Source of the DNA: an uncultured Burkholderiales bacterium
GTDB lineage: Bacteria > Pseudomonadota > Gammaproteobacteria > Burkholderiales > Eutrophovitaceae
Direction: 5' to 3'
NCBI GenBank assembly: GCA_951812315.1
Contig: CATOSA010000020.1
Location: 62,001-126,000, forward strand
DNA length: 64,000 nucleotides
Position numbers and translations under genes: made by a program. Shown piece after piece: positions 17,917-27,125 of the stretch (position 1 is the first letter of the stretch; every line of letters starts with the position of its first letter). The notes beneath the pieces were generated by a model. The model had not been told where the DNA came from, did no database searches, and saw only the letters and a program-made list of their open reading frames with translations.

Positions 17917-19205
17917 TGCTGCTCTGGATCATTGTCATATTGCTGGCGCTGGTATTCGCCAGTGTCCCGGTTGCGGCCACTTTGGGCATTCTCAGCCTGT
18001 CGCTGGACCAGTTGTACATGGATGGCCGCCTCTCCAGAGCCATCGGAGAGTTCACCTGGGACAAAAGCAAGGAATACATCCTGGTCGCGATTCCGATGTT
18101 TATCCTGCTCGGCGAGATCATGTTGCGTGCCGGCATAGCGAAGCGAATGTACGAAGCAGTGGTGGAATGGCTGTCCTGGTTACCCGGCGGTCTGATGCAT
18201 GCCAACATCGGCTCGTGCGCAATTTTTGCGGCATCCTCCGGGTCGAGCGTTGCGACTGCGGCAACCGTTGGTACAGTGGCGTATCCGGAGATCGCCAAAC
18301 GCCGCTACAACGAGCGCTTGTTTCTCGGCTCGCTTGCCGCTGGTGGCACACTTGGCATACTGGTTCCACCGTCGATCAGCCTGATTATCTACGGGCTGAT
18401 TACCGATACTTCAGTTCCGGAGCTCTACCTGGCCGGAATTCTCCCTGGTTTGATTCTTTCGCTGCTGTTCATGGGCGCGATCACGATCGCCTGTCGCGCG
18501 CGCCGCGACTGGGGCGGTACGCCAGTGCGGACTTCATGGCGCAAGCGCATTCGTGTTCTTCCCGACCTGATACCACCAGTGTTGTTATTCGCGGTAGTCG
18601 TCGGTTCGATCTACGCCGGGGTTGCAACGCCTACCGAGGCGGCTTCGCTCGGAGTCGTGTTTGCACTGGGCCTGGCGGCGTGGACGCGCAAGTTGAGCTT
18701 TCGCATGCTGCGCGAAGCGTTCGAAGGCACGATGCGCACAACAGCGATGATCATGTTGATCATTCTGGCCGCCGTGTTCCTGAACTTTATCCTCGGATTC
18801 ATCGGCGTTACCAAGGGCTTGCTCGACCTTATTGCCGATCTTGGGCTTACGCCGATGCAGACCATGGCTTTTCTGGTGGTGTTCTACCTGATCCTCGGCA
18901 GGTTCATGGAGACGCTCTCCATGCTATTGACGACGGTACCGATCGTATTTCCCATCGTCGTGCACATGGGCTTCGATCCGGTCTGGTTCGGCATCATGAT
19001 CACGGTGCTGATGGAAACGGCGCTGATTACGCCGCCGATTGGCGTCAACCTGTATGTGGTGCAGGGCATACGCACTGGCGGTGGACCATTCAACGACGTA
19101 GCCTACGGCGCGCTTCCGTTCGTATTGATGATGGGGATCATGGTTGTGATGTTGATGGTTTTCCCGCAGCTTGCGCTCTGGCTTCCAACGATGGTTTATC
19201 GCTAG
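17916..19205 (+). CDS. TRAP transporter large permease (DctM), second system
   Basis: The protein has 429 residues with many membrane segments, typical DctM length. Signatures include FILLGEIMLRAGIAKRMYEA, LGILVPPSISLIIYGLIT near residue 150, GVATPTEAASLGVVFALG near 240 and ITPPIGVNLYVVQGI near the C-terminus. It would be the ion-coupled permease for the binding protein encoded at 16055. Its ATG overlaps the TGA of the frameshifted dctQ (TGATG). It is intact and ends in TAG. Confidence 0.92.
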   Translation: MLLWIIVILLALVFASVPVAATLGILSLSLDQLYMDGRLSRAIGEFTWDKSKEYILVAIPMFILLGEIMLRAGIAKRMYEAVVEWLSWLPGGLMHANIGSCAIFAASSGSSVATAATVGTVAYPEIAKRRYNERLFLGSLAAGGTLGILVPPSISLIIYGLITDTSVPELYLAGILPGLILSLLFMGAITIACRARRDWGGTPVRTSWRKRIRVLPDLIPPVLLFAVVVGSIYAGVATPTEAASLGVVFALGLAAWTRKLSFRMLREAFEGTMRTTAMIMLIILAAVFLNFILGFIGVTKGLLDLIADLGLTPMQTMAFLVVFYLILGRFMETLSMLLTTVPIVFPIVVHMGFDPVWFGIMITVLMETALITPPIGVNLYVVQGIRTGGGPFNDVAYGALPFVLMMGIMVVMLMVFPQLALWLPTMVYR

Positions 19206-19264
19206 ATTGCGTTACTTGAAGTGCACTGACGGATGTCCGGCCTTGCTGGTGAATCGCGTGGGTA

Positions 19265-19861
19265 CTATTGTTTGGATTCTGACAACGACCTGACCCATTT
19301 CCAGCCAGTGATCATTGGCTTGATCAGGTTTTCCTTTTTCCAGAGCAAGTAGAACAAAATCGCCGCTACGTGCAGGCCAACGATTGCCAGGATATATTTC
19401 GACAGGAGCTTGTGCCACCAGGTCAGGCGGTTGCTGACCGCGTCCGAGACCAGATGCGCCAAAGGCGCAGACTCAAAAAAGTCGTCAGACACGATAAACA
19501 GTCCGGACGCTGCCTGGGCGCTCAGCAGCAAGATCATGACGATGATCGACAATGATCCCAGCGGGTTGTGGCCGGGTGTGCCGCTAGGTTTGCGTTTGCC
19601 AATATCCTTCAAATACGCAAACGTTCCGGATGGCGTGGGAATCAACGCCCGGTAGCGAACCGGCTTTGGTCCTGTAAACCCCCACAGGTAGCGAAAGACC
19701 AACAAGCCGATGATTGCGTAACCGCAATAGAAGTGCCACTGGATGGTGGAGAACGACATGAACTTGCCGAAACTCCACCCCATTACCACTACGATCGCAA
19801 GTGCCCAGTGCCACAATCGCGTCACCGGGTCCCAGATCTTTACCCGGTGCAAATCTTCCAC
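19265..19861 (-). CDS. Cytochrome b561 family membrane protein
   Basis: The protein has 198 residues with four membrane helices and conserved histidines suited to bind two b haems: TRLWHWALA near residue 18, IQWHFYCGYAIIG near 45, and WWHKLLSKYILAIVGLHVAAILFY near 150-165. This is the bacterial cytochrome b561/Ni-Fe-hydrogenase cytochrome b type. It probably passes electrons from quinol to a periplasmic c-type cytochrome. The cytochrome c' gene lies only six bases upstream on the same strand, so the two are likely co-transcribed and partners, a common pairing. Confidence 0.9.
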   Translation of the reverse strand: MEDLHRVKIWDPVTRLWHWALAIVVVMGWSFGKFMSFSTIQWHFYCGYAIIGLLVFRYLWGFTGPKPVRYRALIPTPSGTFAYLKDIGKRKPSGTPGHNPLGSLSIIVMILLLSAQAASGLFIVSDDFFESAPLAHLVSDAVSNRLTWWHKLLSKYILAIVGLHVAAILFYLLWKKENLIKPMITGWKWVRSLSESKQ

Positions 19862-19867
19862 GAAGGC

Positions 19868-20338
19868 TTACTTCTTTTCGCGATAATTGTCGTGACAACC
19901 TTTGCAGGATTTGCCGAGCGCGCCAATCTTGGACCGTAACGCGCTTTGTCCGTCACCAGCGACTGCAGCCAGTTCCTCGACTGCCGCCTTGTATTTTTTG
20001 CCGGCTTCTGCAATCGCCGGATAGGTGCTCCAAATTTCCGGAAGCGCCGTGGTTTTGCCCGGATACTTTTCGTTGTCAGTCCCTGGCGCCCATGCGCTCC
20101 CGACGTCGACCTGAAGAAGCAACATCAGATTGTTGGCAAGTTTCGCTGCTGTTTCAGCATCGTAGGGAATGTTGCCCTTGGACATTGCGAACAGCGGGCC
20201 TGCGCTGTAGGCGCGTACCTGCATATGACCTTGTCGCGCTTTAATCAGGCCCAGGTTTGGGTCTTTGTCCGCGGCAACAGCCTGTGCTGAAAAAATAACT
20301 GCGAGCGCGCCCAAAAACATGACCAGTTTGTGCAGCAT
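19868..20338 (-). CDS. Cytochrome c' (class II c-type cytochrome)
   Basis: The protein has 156 residues from ATG 20338, chosen because it yields a signal peptide (FLGALAVIFSAQAVAA). The mature part is a four-helix cytochrome c' with the haem-binding CKGCH at the extreme C-terminus (SCKGCHDNYREKK), exactly where class II cytochromes carry it. An RQGHMQVRAY segment opens the mature domain. It is a periplasmic electron carrier that can also bind nitric oxide. It forms an operon with the cytochrome b561 gene downstream. Confidence 0.92.
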   Translation of the reverse strand: MLHKLVMFLGALAVIFSAQAVAADKDPNLGLIKARQGHMQVRAYSAGPLFAMSKGNIPYDAETAAKLANNLMLLLQVDVGSAWAPGTDNEKYPGKTTALPEIWSTYPAIAEAGKKYKAAVEELAAVAGDGQSALRSKIGALGKSCKGCHDNYREKK

Positions 20339-20703
20339 TGCAAATTCCTCCGTGTTTTTTTGGATGAGAAGCAATCGCATCATACGCCAGCCTCGGCAAT
20401 CGCTGAAACACCCCCAACAGATTTCCTGAATCCTGCAGATGCTTGATTCACGACCGAGTCTCGTGGCGCCCAAAGGGCATTGCACAGCGGCTCCAGCACA
20501 TTGCGCCCTGGAGGCTATCAACTAACAGTCCGCCTGGGCATTGAATTCATCCGGGAAATCGCAACATTGGAAGTGGGGCTTTCTTTTCCATCAACATGAG
20601 AAACTGTATTGCAGTACTTTGCATATTGAAGTCCAGGCCTGACGGCTGACAGACTGCTAGGGTTCGATAAGGTTTTTTGAGCGGGTACACAATAGGAACG
20701 AAC
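20339..20703. other. Divergent intergenic region, cytochrome c' / acyl-AMP ligase
   Basis: About 365 bases without a credible gene lie between divergently transcribed cytochrome c' and the ligase gene. It should hold both promoters. A putative ribosome-binding AGGAA sits at 20693-20697 before the TTG at 20704. No regulator site could be assigned. Confidence 0.4.
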
Positions 20704-23543
20704 TTGGCGGGAGAAACTGAAAATCACGCGGTCTCAACTACCGGCATCAGCGCCGAAAGACTGATTGCCCAGATACGCGAACTGGCGTTGGAACTTCATC
20801 CGCGACGCAAGCGGACCCTGCGCGTAACGCTGGACAGCTCGCTCGATCGCGACCTGGGTTTTGACAGCCTGTCGCGAGTGGAGTTGTTGATGCGGCTGGA
20901 ACGCGCCTTTGGTATCCGTCTCCCGGATCAGGCGCTTGCAAATGCCGAGATCGCGCGTGACTTGTGGCAGGCGCTGCTCTTGAACGGTGGCGAAGAAGAT
21001 CGGGACCGGTCGGCCAAGGTCGCGCGGGTCGCCGTGCCTGACGGACCCGAAGGTGAACCGCACACGGCCACGACGCTCACGGAGATGCTCGACTGGCATG
21101 TCATCAGCCACGCGCAACGCCCCCACGTCTACCTTTACGGCGATGGCGACGAGCCGGAAGTGATTACTTACGGGACGCTGGAAAACGGTGCGCGCGCGAT
21201 CGCAGGTGGTTTGCAGGCGCGTGGATTAGTCCCTGGCCAGAGCGTTGCCATAATGCTGCCCACTGGCCGTGAATATCTGTTCAGTTTTTTCGGTATTTTG
21301 CTCGCTGGTGGTATTCCCGTTCCGATCTATCCGCCGTTGCGCCCGTCACAGCTTGAGGATCACCTGCGCCGTCATGCCGGTATTCTTGATAATGCACAGG
21401 CGGTTATGCTGATCACGGTGACACAGGCTCAGCGGGTGGCTGGCCTGCTCAAGGCACAAGTCGAATCATTGCGTGACATCGTTTTTCCCGGGGAGCTCGA
21501 TATGCGCGCTGCGGCCTTTTCCGCGCACGCGGTGCAGGGTCATGATGTTGCCTTCCTGCAATACACCTCAGGCAGTACCGGCGCACCGAAGGGCGTGATT
21601 CTGACGCACGCAAACTTGCTGGCAAATATTCGCAGCATGGGCGAAGCGGTACATGCCGATTTCAGCGATGTCTTCGTGAGCTGGTTGCCTCTCTATCATG
21701 ATATGGGGCTGATTGGCGCGTGGTTGGGCAGTCTTTACTACGGCATGCCGCTGGTGCTGATGTCGCCGATGGCGTTTCTTACCCGGCCGCAGCGCTGGCT
21801 ATGGACAATCCACAAACACCGCGGCACCTTGACGGCGGCGCCCAATTTCGCCTACGAGCTATGTTTGAACCAGTTGCGCGAGGAAGATATCAAGGGCCTG
21901 GATTTAGGTAGCCTGCGGCTGGCTTTCAGCGGGGCGGAGCCGGTCAGTCCCAATACCGTGCGGCGTTTTGCCGAGCGCTTTGCACCCTATGGATTGCGGC
22001 CCCAGGCCATAGCGCCGGTTTACGGTCTGGCTGAAGCGGCAGTTGGTCTGGCATTTCCCCCTCTTGAACGCGGACCAATCATTGACCGCATTCAGCGAGA
22101 GCCGTTTGCGTCGCTGGGCAAAGCAGTGCCAGCCGATAGCGCGGAACCGCGCGCTTTGGAGTTCGTCGCCTGTGGTCGACCCTTGCAAGGCTACCAGATT
22201 CGCATAGTAGACGCGGCTGGGCGTGAATTGCCCGAGCGGCAAGAAGGGCATCTGCAGTTTCGCGGTCCGTCTACAACTGCCGGCTATTTTCGCAATGCAG
22301 CGGCGACCAGAAGTCTGTTCGATGGCGTGTGGCTCGATTCCGGTGATCTTGCCTATGTCGCCGAAGGCGACGTCTATCTGACGAGTAGAGTCAAGGGCAT
22401 AATCATTCGCGGCGGTCGTAACCTCTACCCCCACGAAGTGGAAGAGGCGGTCGGAAAGATTCCCGGCATCCGTAGAGGATGCGTGGCGGTATTTGGCGTG
22501 CCGGCCTCGCTTCCGGCACCGAGCGGGTGATCGTCGTCGCCGAAACACGCGAGCTGGATAAGCCCGTGTTAGAGAAGTTACAGAGCAGGGTCCAGGACGT
22601 TGCCACTGACCTGCTGGGAATGCCACCCGACGAGACGGTGCTGGCACCGCCGCACACGGTGTTGAAAACCTCGAGCGGCAAAATCCGCCGTGCCGCTGTG
22701 CGCGAGTTGTTCGAAGATAATCGCATCGGTCAGCGCCCGCGCGCTGTCTGGTTGCAGGTAATTCGGCTCGCCCTGAGCTCATTTCGTCCGCGCCTGCGGC
22801 GTGCAAGGCGTCGTTTCGCCGGCACCTGTTACGCGGTGTACGCACATGCTGTTTTCTGGTTGCTGGCGCCGTTGGCCTGGGTGTTGGTCGCTTTGTTGCC
22901 CCGCGCCACCTGGCGTTGGGCAGCCATGCGCTGCAGTGCGCGGTTGCTGTTTCGCCTGGCCGGTGTCGTGGTGCAGGTCGAAGGCCTGGATCACTTTCCA
23001 CGGGATAAGACTAGCGTCGTTGTTGCCAATCATGCGAGCTATCTGGATGGGGTGGTATTGGCAGCAGCCTTGCCCAAAGAGCTTGTGTTCGTGGCCAAGG
23101 CTGAGTTTGTTAATCAGTTTGTTCCGTATCTATTCTTGCGTCGCATCGGTGCATTGTTCGTTGAACGGGTCGACAAGCAGCGTGGTGCGGCCGATGCCCG
23201 GCGGGTTGTGCAGACGCTCCGGGGCGGGCGGACGATTGCGTTTTTTCCGGAGGGCACGTTTACGCGTATGCCAGGTCTTCTTCCTTTCCGCATGGGAGCA
23301 TTTGTCGCGGCCGCCGAAGCGAATGTTCCGGTGGTGCCGGTGACAATTCGCGGTACTCGCTCGGTGTTGCGCGCCGGTTCAGGATTTCCGCACCACGGGA
23401 CGATACGTGTCAACGTTGCCGGGCCCATCCTTCCGGAAGGTGCGGTCTGGTCTGCGGCAATGAAGCTGCGCGAAGCCGCCCGCAGTGCGTTGCTGGTCCA
23501 TCTGGGAGAACCCGACCTGACACAGGCCACCTCTGATCTGTAG
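20704..23543 (+). pseudogene. Carrier domain - acyl-AMP ligase - PlsC acyltransferase fusion, frameshifted
   Basis: About 947 codons. Residues about 15-90 form an acyl-carrier domain with the phosphopantetheine serine in LGFDSLSRVELLMRLE. An AMP-binding (fatty acyl-AMP ligase-like) domain follows, with YTSGSTGAPKGVILTHANL and SWLPLYHDMGLIG. It should continue into a C-terminal subdomain (TSSGKIRRAAVREL) and a PlsC domain with the NHASYLDG (HX4D) and FPEGTF motifs. The reading frame breaks near 22497-22506: the first frame stops at 22530, and the second carries the rest from ASGTERVIVV. Restoring one base makes 2,841 bases, a whole number of codons. It would activate fatty acids and acylate a lysophospholipid. 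The TTG start is tentative. Confidence 0.82.
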
Positions 23544-23774
23544 CCGACAAAGTAGCCAACGACTGGCCGGTGAACGCGCGTCCCCGGTGATGCGCTGAAC
23601 TGATTGCGTCGCGCGGGCTGGCACTACGGTTTGCAAATAATCGGAACTTCGCTGGCCCTGGAAGGGGGTGAGTTGACGGCATTCAGCGCTGCCCATTCGG
23701 TCGCGGTTCGGTCCGAAATTTGCATTTTGCTCAATCCTGTCCGGCAATTTTCGAATTCAGGGAGTTTTCCGCGC

Positions 23775-24548
23775 ATGACCAAAGCCGCTTCGTTCGTCTG
23801 GAAAGACCGGTTGCGCGCCAGCGCCATTCACTTTTGTATCAGTGTCGCAATTGCCATGTTGGCGGCGTTGCTGGTATTTCTGCTCTAGTATCCAAACCCA
23901 TATTGGGAGATTTCCGGGGGACGCGAATTATTTCTCATTCTGGTCTGCGTAGACGTTGTGCTAGGACCGCTGATCACGCTGGCAATTTTCAACCGCGCGA
24001 AGCCGTGGTGTGTGCTGCGCCGCGACCTGGCTGTTGTCGGCTTGATCCAGCTTGCTGCTTTGGGATATGGCATGTGGACGGTATTCCTGGCCCGACCGGT
24101 GCATCTGGCTTTCGAGTTCGACCGTTTCCGCGTCATCCACGCGGTTGACGTGCCCGGGGAAATGCTCGATCTGACACCTGCCGGGATCGAGGCCCTGCCT
24201 GTGACCGGTCCGACGCTGCTGTCGGTGCGACTGTTCAAGGATGAGAACGAGAATATTGAAGCGACATTGGCGGCTCTGGGAGGCGTACACCTGGGCGCAC
24301 GCCCTGATTTGTGGCAGCTATATGCCGATGCCCGGCCGAGAGTTCTGGCGGCCGCACGGCCGGCCTCAAAGCTTGTTGAACGTTTTCCTGACAACGCAGA
24401 ACAGATCAACGAGGCGGTGTCGCTTACCGGCCGATCGTCTGACGCATTGCGCTCATTGCCGGTGGTAGGGAGGAGTACTACCTGGACGGTGCTTCTCGAT
24501 GCCTCGACAGCGGAGGTGGTTGGCTATATTGCGCTGGATTCGTTCTGA
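23775..24548 (+). pseudogene. Type IV pilin accessory (TfpZ-like) membrane protein with in-frame amber codon
   Basis: The 257-codon frame from ATG 23775 is interrupted by TAG at 23886-23888. Before it: KDRLRASAIHFCISVAIAM and LLVFLL. After it: YPNPYWEISGG and CVDVVLGPLITLAIFNRAK. This matches the TfpZ-type family, in which the position is W of a WYPxPY motif, so TGG to TAG is the simplest change. The protein has several membrane helices, then a soluble C-terminal domain. Relatives influence pilin glycosylation or assembly, but no pilin gene is seen nearby. The downstream part has no clear start, so only a 37-residue peptide would be made unless the codon is read through. Confidence 0.75.
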
Positions 24549-24679
24549 CCTGTCGATCGATTGAACCCGCCCAACGACTAGCGTGCGATAGGTGCGCGAG
24601 TCGGTGCGCGACTTGATCAATGCAAGACGGCGAGGAGTTAGTTCCAATTCGCCATTCTCGTGAGCAAGCCCATTCCCAA

Positions 24680-25231
24680 TCAATCCGGAAATGGTGACGA
24701 TTCTCCCGAGGGGAGCGGCGCTTCAAACGCATTCAGCGTCACCGATACCATGCAGTAGTAGCCGATGATTGCGATTAACTCCACAACGATTTGCAACCCG
24801 AACGAATCCATTGCGCGCTTGTAAGTAGCGTCGGTCACACGCCGTGATTCGAGCATCTCTGTACACAAGCAATAGACGATCTCGTCTTCAGGCCTTGAGA
24901 AATCGGGACGTTCTCTGGCGGCAATCGCCTGGATGATCGGTTCTTCCAGTCCCGCTTCTCGCGCAAGTTGGGCGTGGGCGTAAAATTCGAACTCTGCCCG
25001 CCAGTGGCGCCCGGTGATGATGATTGCAAGTTCCGCAAGTCTTTTGGGCGGGGAGGATTGAAAGCGCAGATATTCGCTGAGCGAACGCGCGCGCCGCGCC
25101 AGTTCGGGGCTTTGCAGCCACGCCGGGTAAGGTCCGACGACGCGCCGATGCGGCCCGGATACGATCTGGTCGACAACATCCAGCTGTTCTTTGCTCAGGT
25201 TTTCGGGGGAAACATCCGGCATGCGGCTCAT
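24680..25231 (-). CDS. Carboxymuconolactone decarboxylase family protein
   Basis: The protein has 183 residues from ATG 25231, which is preceded by a strong GGAGG. The helical CMD fold is recognisable: KRLAELAIIITGRHWRAEFEFYAHAQLAREAGL at residues about 80-112, with the histidine and glutamate residues of the family but no CXXC pair, so it is not an AhpD-type peroxidase. It may act on a lactone or another small organic acid. It is followed upstream (on the minus strand) by another CMD-family gene and an SDR gene, which suggests a small catabolic cluster. Confidence 0.8.
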   Translation of the reverse strand: MSRMPDVSPENLSKEQLDVVDQIVSGPHRRVVGPYPAWLQSPELARRARSLSEYLRFQSSPPKRLAELAIIITGRHWRAEFEFYAHAQLAREAGLEEPIIQAIAARERPDFSRPEDEIVYCLCTEMLESRRVTDATYKRAMDSFGLQIVVELIAIIGYYCMVSVTLNAFEAPLPSGESSPFPD

Positions 25232-25304
25232 GCAGACCTCCTTTTTTCGCAGCGCCGATATCAGCCTTCGGGGCAATTGTCTGGTGTATGAAAAACGTGT
25301 TATG

Positions 25305-25913
25305 TCAACGCCATATGTCGGCCGCGCTCGTCAATTTGCCCCCCGCCTGCGCGTAAAGGTTTTCGGCGACCTTTTCAATTTCAATATCCAGCTGCAGCGC
25401 CTCATTGAAGCGGTTGTAAAACTCGCACATGCCGACGCGCACTGTCAGTTCGATGATTTGCGCTGGTGAGAACGTGCGACCCAGTTCGGCAAACAGCGAG
25501 TCATCGACCCGGCCCTTGCGCGCGCTCATCTGTTCGGCAAATCGCAACACCGCCCGCTCGACCGGGTCGAAAAGTTCGTTGTCCTTCCATGAGCCGTCAT
25601 CGATCGCCGCGAGTTGCGCCGCGCTGACGCCGTTGTTCAATGCCGGCGGGGTGTGATGCACAACGCAATAGGTGCAGCGGTTCAGATGGGAGACCATCAG
25701 AATTGCCAGTTCCAGATATTTCTTGTCCAGCAGGCTTTCGGCGTAGTACGCGCGCATCAGGCCGTGGATAGCTTTGGTCAGTGGCGGGTGATGGGCAAGT
25801 GCTGCGAACTGGTTCATGAACCTTTCCAGGCCCATATCCTCGACGCTGTCGAAGACGGCTCGCACGTCTGGCGCAATGTCGTCATTGGCTGTCAACAGTG
25901 GAACTCGGGCCAT
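25305..25913 (-). CDS. CMD/AhpD-like protein with redox CXXC motif
   Basis: The protein has 202 residues. The CMD fold includes LELAILMVSHLNRCTYCVVHHTPPALNNG at about residues 66-95. The CTYC pair followed by a nearby histidine is the AhpD-type redox centre, so a peroxidase or thiol-disulphide role is plausible. The C-terminal part (PAQIIELTVRVGMCEFYNRFNEALQLDIE) matches the family. It is in the same orientation as the CMD protein at 24680 and the SDR gene upstream, probably one transcript. The start is the ATG at 25913 with an AGGAGAAAC site upstream. Confidence 0.85.
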   Translation of the reverse strand: MARVPLLTANDDIAPDVRAVFDSVEDMGLERFMNQFAALAHHPPLTKAIHGLMRAYYAESLLDKKYLELAILMVSHLNRCTYCVVHHTPPALNNGVSAAQLAAIDDGSWKDNELFDPVERAVLRFAEQMSARKGRVDDSLFAELGRTFSPAQIIELTVRVGMCEFYNRFNEALQLDIEIEKVAENLYAQAGGKLTSAADIWR

Positions 25914-26006
25914 GGTTTCTCCTTCGTTATTAGGACGGATACTGTTGGAATGCCGGTCAACAGTAGCATGTCACCGAGCCGATGGATCTTGTTCCGGTGA
26001 CGTGCG

Positions 26007-26806
26007 TCAGCCGATCCGCGCCATCGCGCCGCCATCTACCGGCAAAGCAACGCCGGTGATGAAATTGGCTTCGTCGGAAGCAAGGAACAAAGCTGCGTTG
26101 GCGACGTCCCAGGCGGATCCCATTTTTCCGCGCAACGGCACTTTCGCGTCGCGCTCGGCTGCAATCGTCTCGCGGCTCTTGCCGAAGGCGCTGACCCGTG
26201 CCTCCAGTGCCATCGGCGTATCCATCAATCCCGGCAGAATGGCGTTCGCGCGGATACCATAGCTGGCGTTCTGCAGCGCAAGCTGCTGCGTGAACGCAAT
26301 CATTGCGGTCTTGGTGGCTTTGTAGACGACGAGAGGGTAGTCCGCCCAAGCCGCGACAGATGAGATATTCACGATCGACCCGCTTGCTTGCGCCCGCATT
26401 ATCGGAACGACGTGTTTGCAGGCCATGATTGTCCCACGCAGATTGATTGCGCTCATATGATCGAAGGTGGCCTCGGTCAGTTCGAGCAGTTCAGTGTCTC
26501 CACCTGCAAGGCTCACGCCGACGTTGTTGTGCAGAATGTCAATGTGTCCCCATCGCGTCTGCGCGAAATCGATCGCATTGGCCAGTGTCGACTCGCTGGT
26601 GACGTCCGCCTCGAATGTGATGCACTCTGCGCCTTCCTTCTCTGCAAGCGCTGCCGTGTCACGGGCGGATTCAGGGTCCCTATCGACAGCCAGAATTTTC
26701 GCCCCTTCCTGCGCGAAGCGGATAGCCGTTGCACGGCCGTTTCCCATGCCTTCACCGGGCTCTGGCCGGCACCGATAATGACCGCCACTTTTCCTTCAAG
26801 GCGCAT
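26007..26806 (-). pseudogene. Short-chain dehydrogenase/reductase (SDR), frameshifted in the cofactor site
   Basis: The N-terminus (MRLEGKVAVIIGAGQSP) is in one frame and the remainder (GNGRATAIRFAQEGAKILAVDRDP onward) is in another. They join at about 26755, where adding one G to the run gives GAGQSPGEGMGNGRA, the glycine-rich NAD(P)-binding loop. Restored length is 801 bases, or 266 residues, normal for an SDR. The catalytic region is otherwise intact: NNVG, then the serine in GSIVNISSVAAW and the Y-x-x-x-K in VYKATKTAM. Relatives oxidise or reduce hydroxyl/keto groups. An ATG downstream of the break (26747) opens the second frame but would give a protein without the nucleotide-binding start. 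Confidence 0.82.
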
Positions 26807-27125
26807 TGCGAAGTCCCCGTGTTTTCATGCGTGATTCTGCCAACTGCTTCGGTCAACCGCGTTGGCACAGGTTCAGTCTGCAATCGTTAATCAGGATATT
26901 GGTTTTTGCACAACAATGTTTCCGGTTATCGATGCAGCTCCCGGTATCGCACTTTCTGTGGCGCTACTGCCGGGCGTTATTCGGCACTCCTGCTAACATG
27001 CGACGTCAGCGTCAATTAATCTGGCGCAAACTGGATTGGTAAAAACCAGAATTTGGCAGATTGAAGCTGGCTGAATTGAAACCTGCGGCATCGCTGGCGC
27101 AATCAGCCGGTAATTCGAAGATATC
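26807..27125. other. Divergent intergenic region, SDR / iorA
   Basis: About 320 bases hold no convincing gene. Only a short open frame (26806-27042 plus) crosses it, and it has unremarkable composition. The promoter for iorAB is expected here; I could not assign one. Confidence 0.4.
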
